From: Diaphorobacter caeni
Lineage (GTDB): Bacteria > Pseudomonadota > Gammaproteobacteria > Burkholderiales > Burkholderiaceae_C
Assembly: GCF_015354245.1 (NCBI RefSeq)
Contig: NZ_JADKYZ010000010.1
Location: 1-64,000, forward strand
Reading direction: 5' to 3'
Length of the DNA stretch: 64,000 nucleotides
The notes under the pieces were generated by a model. That model searched no databases and was not told where the DNA came from. It saw only the letters and a program-made list of their open reading frames with translations. The position numbers and the translations under genes were made by a program. Shown piece by piece: positions 8,081 to 15,566 of this stretch (positions within the stretch are counted from its first letter, which is position 1; each line of letters opens with the position of its first letter).

Positions 8081-8286
8081 TTTTCACGCTGGATGAATTG
8101 CTGTCGGAGCTGGGCATCGTTGAAAACACGCTGCGCGCCCGGATCGAGAAAGACGGTTTCCCGCACCCGCGCAAGATGGGCGCCACCGGCCACAAGATTT
8201 TTTGGAACGTCAGCGAGGTGGCGGAATGGCTGATGCGGTGCCCGAAGGCTTGGGGCGGGGATGCGGAGGATATCGCGTCTGAGTAG
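8074..8286 (+). CDS. AlpA-like helix-turn-helix protein, possible excisionase
   Basis: This encodes 70 residues, MLIFTLDELLSELGIVENTLRARIEKDGFPHPRK and then KIFWNVSEVAEWL. This is the AlpA/winged-HTH layout: a short recognition helix, the FP-x-P-x-K turn, then W-x-x-SEV-x-x-WL. AlpA-like proteins regulate integrase and act as excisionase or Cox in P4/P2-like elements. It is the last gene of the early operon and lies close to the integrase, which fits. Target sites were not identified. Confidence 0.75.
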   Translation: MLIFTLDELLSELGIVENTLRARIEKDGFPHPRKMGATGHKIFWNVSEVAEWLMRCPKAWGGDAEDIASE

Positions 8287-8341
8287 GCGCTATGATTGGT
8301 TACAAATCGCTTGGCGTTCGGCACTTATAAGGAGGTATTAG

Positions 8342-8794
8342 GTGATAAATGTTTCTCAAATGGTGGGGTCGATAGCTTCCGACTACGTCGTTAAATACAT
8401 GTCAAAACTGATCGTTGAAAAATTTTCAGACGCTCAAGAAGATATCAACAATGCAAAAGATAAAGGGTTGCCAGAGCTTGAGGAAGAGGCAAAGAAACAA
8501 AAAATAGAAATGGAGTTTCGGGCGCATCAGGCGCGTGTTGCTCAAGAACTTGCGATAGCGGAACGAATTGCGACATCTGATTTGGTGGAGATAACTGAGT
8601 ATTACGAAGGGTCAGGGAAGGGGAATATTGGAGCCAAGGGGGATGAGGCCGGTATTTCAATTGGAGCCTCCGGGGAGGGGCGTAAAGTGACACGTCGAGT
8701 TATTAAATTCTATGGATCGAGAGAGGTCGCTCTCAGCAACAAAAACGAAGCGCCCGATCTTTCTGATAACGAGGTATCGCAACAGCTCCTTTAA
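8342..8794 (+). CDS. AT-rich cargo (moron-like) gene of unknown function
   Basis: This encodes 150 residues from GTG 8342 with a very strong ribosome site (AAGGAGG, 8330-8336). An amphipathic N-terminal helix (MVGSIASDYVVKYMSKLIVEKF) leads into a charged coiled coil (~25-75, ELEEEAKKQKIEMEF) and a Gly-rich beta-like C-terminal part (GNIGAKGDEAGISIGASGEG). The base composition is clearly more AT-rich than the neighbours. It sits between the early operon and the integrase with its own terminator, a typical place for lysogenic-conversion or defence genes. I do not recognise the family. Confidence 0.7.
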   Translation: MINVSQMVGSIASDYVVKYMSKLIVEKFSDAQEDINNAKDKGLPELEEEAKKQKIEMEFRAHQARVAQELAIAERIATSDLVEITEYYEGSGKGNIGAKGDEAGISIGASGEGRKVTRRVIKFYGSREVALSNKNEAPDLSDNEVSQQLL

Positions 8795-8806
8795 GGAGCA
8801 GATTCA

Positions 8807-8828
8807 AAACCCAGCTTAGGCTGGGTTT
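8807..8828. terminator. bidirectional rho-independent terminator
   Basis: A perfect 9-bp stem, AAACCCAGC/GCTGGGTTT, with the loop TTAG (8816-8819) ends in T-rich DNA on both strands. It serves the cargo gene on the plus strand and the integrase on the minus strand. The integrase stop codon (8816-8818) lies in the loop. Confidence 0.75.
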
Positions 8829-10024
8829 GTTGTTTCTGACGTGGCGTAGTCGGCCCAATCCTTCATGATCGCCACGCGCTTTTTGATCATGTCGCCGCGT
8901 CGGTAGGCCGCCTCGGTCTTGTTGTCGATGACGTGGGCAATGCAAAGCTCGATGGCGTCTCGCGGGTGGTGTGTTGTCTCGCCTGCCCAGTCACGGAACG
9001 TCGAGCGGAAGCCGTGCGGCACGCCGTTAATTTTGTGATCACGCATCAGCTTGCTGAGCGTGCTATCTGAAAGAAACGTGCCGCGCGGCGACGGAAACAC
9101 CAGGTCTTCGCGGTCCTTGCGGCGCGGCTGGTTGCGTAGGAATTCCACGGCCTGCGGCGGGAGCACCACGCGGTGCTCGCGGCCAGACTTCATACGCTCG
9201 CCGGGGATGGTCCAGACGGCGCGGAACAAATCGACTTCTTGCCATTTCATGCCGCGCACTTCGCCGGATCGTCCGGCGGTGAAGATGACGAACCGCAGCG
9301 CGCGGGCGGCTTGGCCTTTGATTGCACAAAGCTGTTTGTAGACCTGCGGCAGGTCCTCATATGGCACGGCTTCGTGGTGCTCAATGGGTGCAACCTTGTC
9401 GGGGTTGGGAAGCAGGTATTCGAGCTGTCCGCGCCATCGCGCAGGATTCACGCCGGAGCGGTGGCCATGCACCGTCGCCCAATCCAGAATCTGCTCGATG
9501 CGGCCGCGCATGCGCGATGCCGTTTCGGTCTTGGTCGACCAGATGGGCGATATGACTTGCAGCACATACGCCTGATCGATTTGAGACAGCAGGAGCTTGC
9601 CGATTTTGGGATATGCGTACGTGGCCAGCGTGTTCTTCCACTGGTCGATGTGCTTGAGGTTTTTCCAGCCGGGTTCGTGTTCCTTGATGAACGCTTCGCC
9701 TGCCTGCTTGAACGTGAGCTGTTTGGCGTCGTGCATGCGTGCGGCTTCGCGTTCGTCTTCGCGCGCTCGCTTTGGGTCGATGCCTGTCTGTACAAGGGCG
9801 GCTGCAGCGCGCGCGGAATCTCTGGCTACGGCCAGGCTGATGGTGGGGTAGATGCCAAGGCCCATGCGTTTGCGCTTGCCGAGGTGCGTGTAGCGGAGCA
9901 TCCAGCAGCGTGACGCGCCGATGATCTGCAGATAGAGGCCGGAGACACCGCCCACGCTGTGGTCACCATCCTCGCGCAGGCGTGCCACCTCGATGGCCGT
10001 CATTTCCAAGATGCGTTTGGGCAT
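8816..10024 (-). CDS. P4-type tyrosine integrase
   Basis: This encodes 402 residues. The N-terminus (MTAIEVARLREDGDHSVGGVSGLYLQI) is the arm-binding DUF4102 domain of P4-like integrases. A SAM-like core-binding domain follows, and then the catalytic domain with its arginine in FTAGRSGEVRGMKW, the HGFR box (HGFRSTFRDWAGE) and the nucleophilic tyrosine in TEAAYRRGD. It catalyses site-specific recombination between phage and chromosomal att sites. It lies ~190 bp from the 3' end of tRNA-Ser(TGA), the usual arrangement. All catalytic residues are present, so the enzyme looks intact. Confidence 0.92.
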   Translation of the reverse strand: MPKRILEMTAIEVARLREDGDHSVGGVSGLYLQIIGASRCWMLRYTHLGKRKRMGLGIYPTISLAVARDSARAAAALVQTGIDPKRAREDEREAARMHDAKQLTFKQAGEAFIKEHEPGWKNLKHIDQWKNTLATYAYPKIGKLLLSQIDQAYVLQVISPIWSTKTETASRMRGRIEQILDWATVHGHRSGVNPARWRGQLEYLLPNPDKVAPIEHHEAVPYEDLPQVYKQLCAIKGQAARALRFVIFTAGRSGEVRGMKWQEVDLFRAVWTIPGERMKSGREHRVVLPPQAVEFLRNQPRRKDREDLVFPSPRGTFLSDSTLSKLMRDHKINGVPHGFRSTFRDWAGETTHHPRDAIELCIAHVIDNKTEAAYRRGDMIKKRVAIMKDWADYATSETTNPA

Positions 10025-10035
10025 AGGTCAGCTTT

Positions 10036-10056
10036 TACCGGCCAACGTACCGGCCA
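10036..10056. repeat. tandem TACCGGCCA, candidate integrase arm sites
   Basis: Two exact copies of TACCGGCCA (10036-10044 and 10048-10056) lie just upstream of the integrase start, between the gene and the tRNA. Direct repeats here are expected for arm-type integrase sites. They could also be operator half-sites for the integrase promoter. Confidence 0.35.
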
Positions 10057-10177
10057 AAAAAACTTGAATTCCGATTGAGAACCGGCTGACGTCTGCTTGA
10101 TGAGGTACTGTATATAACACCATATATCACAGCGTAACACGTTGATTTGTATGGGTCAAGCACCGTCGAATGGACGT

Positions 10178-10202
10178 AAAAAAAGCGCCTAAAAAAGCGC
10201 TT
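10178..10202 (-). terminator. terminator of tRNA-Ser
   Basis: Read on the minus strand, the stem AAGCGC/GCGCTT encloses an 8-base loop and is followed by a run of seven T. It lies directly downstream of the tRNA 3' end. Confidence 0.75.
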
Positions 10203-10214
10203 GTTTTTTCGTCT

Positions 10215-10304
10215 TGGCGGAGGCTGTGAGATTCGAACTCACGGAAGGGTCACCCCTTCGGCAGTTTTCAAGACTGCTGGTTTAAACCGCTCACCCAAAC
10301 CTCC
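10215..10304 (-). tRNA. tRNA-Ser (anticodon TGA), phage attachment target
   Basis: On the minus strand the gene begins GGAGGTTTGGGTGAGC. The anticodon stem-loop CAGTCTTGAAAACTG carries TGA. A long variable arm (CCGAAGGGGTGACCCTTCCG) follows, then a T-arm with GTTCGAATC and a 3' end that pairs with the 5' acceptor strand. CCA is encoded (10215-10217). The long variable arm and anticodon identify serine. The phage integrase lies beyond the 3' end, so the att core most probably overlaps the 3' part of this gene. Confidence 0.95.
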
Positions 10305-10320
10305 GGAACCTCGTATTCTA

Positions 10321-10354
10321 CACAATCGGCAGTGGCTCTCGAGCGACGATTGTG
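10321..10354 (-). terminator. weak hairpin after the phenol operon
   Basis: CACAATCG (10321-10328) and CGATTGTG (10347-10354) can pair around an 18-base loop, 27 bp downstream of the last gene of the operon on the minus strand. There is no T-run, so termination here is uncertain. Confidence 0.25.
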
Positions 10355-10380
10355 GTGGTCGCGTCTGGAAGTCAAGGCGA

Positions 10381-10572
10381 TCAGCGGCCGAGTTCCTTGG
10401 CGGTCTGGCCGGCGATGCCCCAATTTTCTTTGGGGACGTCGTGGATCCATACGCGCACGTTGGCGGGTGGGGCGCCTACGGCGTCTACCAAGGCCTGGGT
10501 GACTTTTTCGATCACGGCTTTTTTCTGTTCTTCGGTGCGGCCTTCGATCATGTAGATCTGTGCGAATGGCAT
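10381..10572 (-). CDS. dmpI: 4-oxalocrotonate tautomerase
   Basis: This encodes 63 residues, MPFAQIYMIEGRTEEQKKAV and onward, exactly the family size. The catalytic N-terminal proline (P2, exposed after Met removal), the substrate-binding arginines (R12, R40 in NVRVWI) and the aromatic W51 at the hydrophobic active-site position are all present. It interconverts 2-hydroxymuconate and 2-oxo-3-hexenedioate in the meta-cleavage pathway. It is the last gene of the operon, 53 bp after the Bug receptor gene, which separates it from its usual partner dmpH. Confidence 0.92.
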   Translation of the reverse strand: MPFAQIYMIEGRTEEQKKAVIEKVTQALVDAVGAPPANVRVWIHDVPKENWGIAGQTAKELGR

Positions 10573-10625
10573 GGGGGTTCCTTGTCTTGTGAGGGGCGGA
10601 GCGATGGATGTAGCTTTGGTTGTGG

Positions 10626-11603
10626 TTATTCGGCCTTGATGCCGGTGCTGCGGATCAGTTCGCCGAATCGCTGGTTCTCCGTTCGCATGAAGGCGGCGAA
10701 CTGGGCGGGGGTGGTGGCGCGCAGGTTGGCTGCGATGTGGTCGAAGGTGGTCTGGACCTCGGGGCCTTTCGCGCCGGTGGCCCATGCGTCGGCAAGTCGC
10801 TGGATGATGGGCTTGGGCGTGGCTGCGGGGGCTACGAGGCCGAACCAGGTTTCGACGGCGAAGCCGGAGTAGCCGGACTCCGCAACGGTGGGCACCTGCG
10901 GCAGTGCCTTGGCGCGTTGTGGTGAGGTGATCGCGATGGCGCGCAGCTTGCCGGCCTGAATGTGCTGCAGCGTGGTGGCGAGCGAGCTTTCCATGCTCAT
11001 CATGATGGTGCCCGAGAGCAGGTCGGGCACGATCTGGCTTGATCCCTTGTAAGGCACATGTGTGAGCTGAATTCCTGCGACCGACTGCAGCAGCTCGGCC
11101 GCGAGGTGATTGCTGGTGCCTATGCCCGAGGTGGCGTAGTTGAGCTGACCTGGGTGGGCCTTGGCGTATGCGATCAGACCCTTGAGATCGGTAAATGGCG
11201 CATCGAGATGCACCACGAGTGCGCAGGGCGTGGTGCCGACGAGTGATATGGGCGTGAAGTCTTTCTCGACGTTGAATGACAGATTTGTGTAGAGATGCGG
11301 CGCGATGGCCAGGCTGCTGATCGCGGCGAGGCCGATGGTGTAGCCGTCCGGCGCGGCCTTGGCGACCGCGTCGGTGCCGATGTTGCCGCCTGCGCCGGCC
11401 TTGTTCTCGACGATGCAGGACTGGCCCAGTTGCTCGCCCATGGCCTTGGCGGCGGTGCGGCCCATCACATCGGTGGGGCCACCAGGCGGGAAGGGCACGA
11501 TCATGCGCACGGGGCGTGCGGGATAGTGGGCTGTTGTCTGTGCGCGAGCGATGTCGCCGGTGGCGGCGATGGCGGCAGCGGCCATGAAGTGGCGGCGTTG
11601 CAT
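10626..11603 (-). CDS. Bug family (TctC-type) periplasmic solute receptor
   Basis: This encodes 325 residues: a signal peptide (MQRRHFMAAAAIAATGDIARA), then YPARPVRMIVPFPPGGPTDVMGR, the standard Bug opening, and the conserved GTSNHLAAELLQ and YKGSSQ ligand-binding segments. Bug proteins bind carboxylates in the periplasm, sometimes feeding TctAB transporters or sensors. No TctA or TctB gene is in the window. Its place between dmpH and dmpI suggests that it binds phenol-related acids or pathway intermediates, but the ligand is unknown. Confidence 0.88.
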   Translation of the reverse strand: MQRRHFMAAAAIAATGDIARAQTTAHYPARPVRMIVPFPPGGPTDVMGRTAAKAMGEQLGQSCIVENKAGAGGNIGTDAVAKAAPDGYTIGLAAISSLAIAPHLYTNLSFNVEKDFTPISLVGTTPCALVVHLDAPFTDLKGLIAYAKAHPGQLNYATSGIGTSNHLAAELLQSVAGIQLTHVPYKGSSQIVPDLLSGTIMMSMESSLATTLQHIQAGKLRAIAITSPQRAKALPQVPTVAESGYSGFAVETWFGLVAPAATPKPIIQRLADAWATGAKGPEVQTTFDHIAANLRATTPAQFAAFMRTENQRFGELIRSTGIKAE

Positions 11604-11638
11604 GGCTTGTCTCCTTGCGGTGTTGCGGATGGCCGCGT

Positions 11639-12427
11639 TCAGGCAAAACGCAGCGTGATGCTGCCCATGCCCTGCACGCGCAGACAGACGTTGTCGCCGG
11701 GCGCGACGGCCACGGCTTCGGTGATGCCGCCGGAGAGGATCAGTGCGCCAGCGGGGATTTCTTCGCCACGCTTGCCGAGGTGGTTGGCGAGCATGGCGAT
11801 GGCCGATGCGGGGTGGCCGAGCACGGCGGCTCCCGCGCCGAGCGCCGCAGGTTGGCCATTTTTTTCGAGCACGATGCCGACGGTGCGCAGGTCCACCGAT
11901 TCGGGGCGCTGGGCCTGTCCGCCGACGACGAAGCGCGAGGCGGAGGTGTTGTCGGCGACGACGCTCTTGAGGTCGAACTTGAAGTCGCGGTAGCGGCTGT
12001 CGATGACTTCGATGCCGGGCAGCACGAAGTCGGTGGCGGCCAGCACGTCTGCGATGTTGCAGCCCGGGCCTTTGAGCGCGCGCTTCATCACGAACGCGAT
12101 CTCGGGTTCCACCTTGGGGTGGATGAGCTCGCTGACCTGAACGGCGCTGCCCTCGGGCACGCTGAAGTAGTCGGCGAGGAAGCCGAACACCGGCGACTCC
12201 ACGCCCATCTGCTTCATCTTGGCGTGCGATGTGAGGCCGGCCTTGTAGCCGATGATGCGCGCGCCGCGCGCGAGCTTGCGTGCGCGTATCGTGTCCTGGA
12301 TCGCGTAGGCGTCGTCCCAGTCCATGTCGGGGTAGTCATCCGTGATCTTGGGGGTGTCACGCGCTTGCAGCTCGCAGTTGTCCAGATGCTCGGCGAGTTG
12401 TTCGATGGTGTGCTTTTCCAGTGCCAT
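11639..12427 (-). CDS. dmpH: 4-oxalocrotonate decarboxylase
   Basis: This encodes 262 residues, the family length. The sequence IIGYKAGLTSHAKMKQMGVESPVFGFL and the metal-site segment KVEPEIAFVMKRALKGPG match the hydratase/decarboxylase family. It converts 2-oxo-3-hexenedioate to 2-oxopent-4-enoate plus CO2 and normally forms a complex with the hydratase encoded next door. It follows dmpE by 24 bp, the point where dmpF and dmpG would stand in the archetypal dmp operon. The hydratase is a paralogue; the GIEVIDSRYRDFKFDLKSVVADN version here is the decarboxylase type. Confidence 0.9.
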   Translation of the reverse strand: MALEKHTIEQLAEHLDNCELQARDTPKITDDYPDMDWDDAYAIQDTIRARKLARGARIIGYKAGLTSHAKMKQMGVESPVFGFLADYFSVPEGSAVQVSELIHPKVEPEIAFVMKRALKGPGCNIADVLAATDFVLPGIEVIDSRYRDFKFDLKSVVADNTSASRFVVGGQAQRPESVDLRTVGIVLEKNGQPAALGAGAAVLGHPASAIAMLANHLGKRGEEIPAGALILSGGITEAVAVAPGDNVCLRVQGMGSITLRFA

Positions 12428-12451
12428 GGTGAGTTCTCCTCTGTGCGGCGA

Positions 12452-13237
12452 TTAGATGAAACGGACCGAGCAGCCACCGATGCCGCCGATGGTCACGCGC
12501 AGGTTGTCGCCCGCCTTCACGGGCACCATGGCGGCCAGTGAACCGGACAGGATGACCTCTCCGGCCTCAAGCGCGATGCCGTGCGCGCCGAGCGTGTTGG
12601 CAAGCCATGCGACGGCATTGGCGGGATGGCCGAGCGCCGCAGCGCCTGCGCCGGTGGCGACGATCTCGCCGTTCTTCTCGAGCACCATGCCGCAGGTGCC
12701 CAGGTCCACGTCGCGCGGATCGACAAGGCGGTCGCCGAGCACGAAGACGCCGCAGCTCGCGTTGTCGGCCACGGTGTCCTGGATCTTGATCTTCCAGTCG
12801 CGGATGCGCGAGTCGACGATTTCGAAGCAGGCCATCACGCCCTCGGTTGCGGCGATCACGTCGGCGGCGGTCACGCCCGGGCCCTTGAGAGTCTTCATGA
12901 GCACGAACGCGATCTCGCCCTCGGCCTTGGGCTGGATGAGGGTGTGGGCGGGAATGGGCGCACCTTCGTTGTAGACCATGCCGTCGGTCAGCCAGCCGAA
13001 GTCGGGCTGGAACACACCGAGCATGTCCATCACGGCTTTCGATGTGACACCGATTTTTTTGCCGATCACGCGCTCGCCCGCAGCCAGGCGGCGCGCGAGC
13101 ATGTGCTGCTGGATGGCGTAGGCGTCATCGATTCCCATGTCGGGATGGCGCGTGGACAGCGGCTCGATCATGTGGCCGCCGGTGAGTGCGTCATAGAGCT
13201 CGTCGCCCAGTTGTTGAAGTGGAATGTGTGTGCTCAT
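12452..13237 (-). CDS. dmpE: 2-oxopent-4-enoate hydratase
   Basis: This encodes 261 residues, the same length as DmpE. VIGKKIGVTSKAVMDMLGVFQPDFGWL and KAEGEIAFVLMKTLKGPG are the family segments with the metal-binding Glu pair. It adds water to 2-oxopent-4-enoate to give 4-hydroxy-2-oxovalerate. It is separated by 3 bp from dmpD upstream, so translation is coupled. The product is normally cleaved by DmpG, which is not in this operon. Confidence 0.9.
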   Translation of the reverse strand: MSTHIPLQQLGDELYDALTGGHMIEPLSTRHPDMGIDDAYAIQQHMLARRLAAGERVIGKKIGVTSKAVMDMLGVFQPDFGWLTDGMVYNEGAPIPAHTLIQPKAEGEIAFVLMKTLKGPGVTAADVIAATEGVMACFEIVDSRIRDWKIKIQDTVADNASCGVFVLGDRLVDPRDVDLGTCGMVLEKNGEIVATGAGAAALGHPANAVAWLANTLGAHGIALEAGEVILSGSLAAMVPVKAGDNLRVTIGGIGGCSVRFI

Positions 13238-13240
13238 GGG

Positions 13241-14107
13241 TCAGCCTTTGCGGGGTTCCGGCTCGGCGAGGAAATCGCCCACCAGTCTGGCGAAGCGGGT
13301 GGAATGCTCGATCTGCGTCCAGTGCCCGCAGTGGCCGTAGACATGCAGTTGCGAGCGTGCGATCCAGTCGGCGAGCGTGATGGAGTTGGACAACGGAATG
13401 ACCTGGTCCTCGCGGCCGTGCACGATCAGCGTTTCGTGCGGGATGCGGCGGATGTCGGCCTCGCTGCTTGCGAGCGCATCGACCCAGCGCTGGCGCGGCG
13501 CGGGGAACATTGCGGAAAACGACTCCTGAAATCCTGGGCGGATGCTGGCCTCGTAGCGCAACTGGGCAAGCTCGTCGTTCACCAGTCGACGATCGTGCGC
13601 GAAGATGTCGAGCAACTTGCGCATGGCCTCGAATGAGGGCTTGTAACCCCACACCGCATCGAGGCCCGGCGTGATCGGAAACGGCATGCCGACGCTGCCC
13701 ATGAGCACGAGTCGGCGAACGCGCTCGGGATGGCGGATGGCGAGCGCGAGGGCCAACCCGCCACCGAACGAGTTGCCCACCAGATCGGCGCGTTCGATCT
13801 CGAGCGCGTCGAGCAGGCCCACGGCCTGACGCACCCATGCGTTCATGCCGTAGGTGAAGTTCACGGTGCGCTCGCTGTAGCCAAAGCCCGCCATGTCGGG
13901 CGCGATCACGCGGGCGCGCTCGGCGAGCGCGGGCATCACGAGGCGCCAGTTGGCCCATGCGGAGACACCGGGGCCCGAGCCGTGGATCAGCAGCACTGGG
14001 TCGCCGCTTCCCACGTCGTGGTAGTTGGTGCGGATGCCCGCAGCGCTGATGCTCTGCGCGATCTCCGGGTTGCGCTCCATCACCTGTTCAGAGCTTGATG
14101 CAGACAT
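13241..14107 (-). CDS. dmpD: 2-hydroxymuconic semialdehyde hydrolase
   Basis: This encodes 288 residues with an alpha/beta hydrolase fold. The oxyanion motif HGSGPGVSAW, nucleophile S113 in GNSFGG, D234 in HGREDQVIP and H262 in GHCGHW form the catalytic triad. It hydrolyses ring-cleavage products, chiefly ketone types from methylated catechols. The ATG at 14107 overlaps dmpC by 20 bp; an alternative ATG at 14080 (MERNPEIAQ) would remove the overlap. Confidence 0.92.
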   Translation of the reverse strand: MSASSSEQVMERNPEIAQSISAAGIRTNYHDVGSGDPVLLIHGSGPGVSAWANWRLVMPALAERARVIAPDMAGFGYSERTVNFTYGMNAWVRQAVGLLDALEIERADLVGNSFGGGLALALAIRHPERVRRLVLMGSVGMPFPITPGLDAVWGYKPSFEAMRKLLDIFAHDRRLVNDELAQLRYEASIRPGFQESFSAMFPAPRQRWVDALASSEADIRRIPHETLIVHGREDQVIPLSNSITLADWIARSQLHVYGHCGHWTQIEHSTRFARLVGDFLAEPEPRKG

Positions 14108-15542
14108 TCTTCAGCTCCGTGTAGAACTCCAGCGAATGCACGCCGCCCTCGCGGCCGATGCCCGATTGCTTGCTGCCGCCGAACGGCGTGCGCAGGTCGC
14201 GCAGGAACCAGCTGTTGACCCAGGAGATGCCGACCTTCATGCGCTGCGCGACGCGGTGCGCGCGGGAGACGTCGCGCGTCCAGATCGCGCAGGCGAGGCC
14301 GTAGACGTTGTCGTTGGCCTTGGCGACGACTTCCTCTTCACTGTCGAACGGCATGATGTGGCAGCAGGGGCCGAAGATCTCTTCCTTCATCACGCGCGCG
14401 TCGTCGGAAAGACCGGTCCAGATCGTTGGCTGGATCCACGAGCCACCCGCGTACTGCGCGCCCATGTCGGGCACGCCGCCGCCGGTCACCACCTTCGCGC
14501 CTTCCTCGACGGCGAGGCGGTAGTACGACAGCACCTTGTCCTGATGCTCCTTGCTGATCAGCGGGCCGAGTTGGGTGCCGGCGTCTTCGGGCACGCCGAT
14601 CTTCCAGCCCTCGATCTGCTTCTTCAGCTCGGCCACGAAGCGCTCGAAGATCGGACGCTCGACATACACGCGCTCGGTGCCAAGGCAGACCTGGCCGCTG
14701 TTGACGAAGGCCGAGCGCAGCGTGCCTTCGATGGCCGCGTCGAAGTCACAGTCGGCAAACACCATGGCCGCGTTCTTGCCGCCCATCTCCATGCTCACCG
14801 GGCGTGCGCCCTTGGCGGCGGCCTTCATGATGGCTTCGCCGGTGCGTGTCTCGCCGGTGAACGTGATGGCGTCGACATCGGGGTGCGTGGTGACGAACTC
14901 GCCCGCAGAATCGGGGCCGAAGCCATGCACCACGTTGTAGACGCCGGGAGGAATGCCGACCTCGTTCATCACTTCGCCGAGCAGCGCGGCGGTCTGCGGC
15001 GTTTCTTCGGAAGGCTTGATCACCACGGTGTCGCCACAGGCGAGCGCCGGGCCGACCTTCCACGTCATCAGCAGCAGCGGCAGATTCCATGGACAGATCA
15101 CGCCCACCACGCCCACGGGCGCGCGGTAGCCGTAGTTGATGGCACCTTTGCCGTCAGGGGTGGACATCTCGAAGAACTCGGTGGGCACGTTCTTCACCAC
15201 GTCGGCGAAGATCTTGAAGTTGGCCGCACCGCGCGGAATGTCGATGTGGCTCGCGAGGCTGCGTGGCTTGCCGGTGTCGGCGCATTCGGCGGCGAGGAAC
15301 TCCTCGAAGCGGCGGTTGATGCCGTCGGCCAGCGCATAGAGCTTGTCCACGCGCTCCGCCACGGTCATGCGCCCCCAGGGGCCATCGAGCGCAGCGCGTG
15401 CGGCGGCCACGGCGGCGTTGACCTGTTCGCGGTTGGCCTCGTGTACCTTGGCGATGACTTCGCCGGTCAGCGGGGAGCACTTGTCGAACGTGCGGCTGGA
15501 AGCGACGTACTCGCCGTTGATGAAGTTTCTGATTTCTTTCAT
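14088..15542 (-). CDS. dmpC: 2-hydroxymuconic semialdehyde dehydrogenase
   Basis: This encodes 484 residues, matching DmpC/XylG. The aldehyde dehydrogenase motifs are CPWNLP (N153), FTGETRTG, the general base E252 in MEMGGKNA and the catalytic C286 in SGQVCLGTE. It oxidises the catechol cleavage product to 2-hydroxymuconate with NAD+, the main branch for unsubstituted phenol. It lies 24 bp after the GlcG-like gene in the operon. Confidence 0.95.
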   Translation of the reverse strand: MKEIRNFINGEYVASSRTFDKCSPLTGEVIAKVHEANREQVNAAVAAARAALDGPWGRMTVAERVDKLYALADGINRRFEEFLAAECADTGKPRSLASHIDIPRGAANFKIFADVVKNVPTEFFEMSTPDGKGAINYGYRAPVGVVGVICPWNLPLLLMTWKVGPALACGDTVVIKPSEETPQTAALLGEVMNEVGIPPGVYNVVHGFGPDSAGEFVTTHPDVDAITFTGETRTGEAIMKAAAKGARPVSMEMGGKNAAMVFADCDFDAAIEGTLRSAFVNSGQVCLGTERVYVERPIFERFVAELKKQIEGWKIGVPEDAGTQLGPLISKEHQDKVLSYYRLAVEEGAKVVTGGGVPDMGAQYAGGSWIQPTIWTGLSDDARVMKEEIFGPCCHIMPFDSEEEVVAKANDNVYGLACAIWTRDVSRAHRVAQRMKVGISWVNSWFLRDLRTPFGGSKQSGIGREGGVHSLEFYTELKNVCIKL

Positions 15543-15566
15543 GATGTTCTCATTCGTTGGTTGTTG

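Larger units (their letters stand above)
1..10214. mobile_element. P2-like prophage, early/replication half (partial)
   Basis: This stretch reads as one integrated phage segment. It has rightward small early genes, an Ogr-like activator, a gpA-type replication endonuclease, an orphan methyltransferase, an AlpA-like protein and a leftward tyrosine integrase that abuts the 3' end of a tRNA-Ser. Many neighbours overlap by 4 bp, as in phage operons. No capsid, tail, terminase or lysis gene is visible, so either the late genes lie to the left of position 1 or the element is defective. No second copy of the tRNA 3' end was seen, so the left att site is also outside. Confidence 0.8.

Noticed and set aside
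1-8800. Restriction endonuclease partner for the methyltransferase
   Set aside because: No neighbouring gene has nuclease motifs of a restriction enzyme, so I treat the methyltransferase as an orphan.
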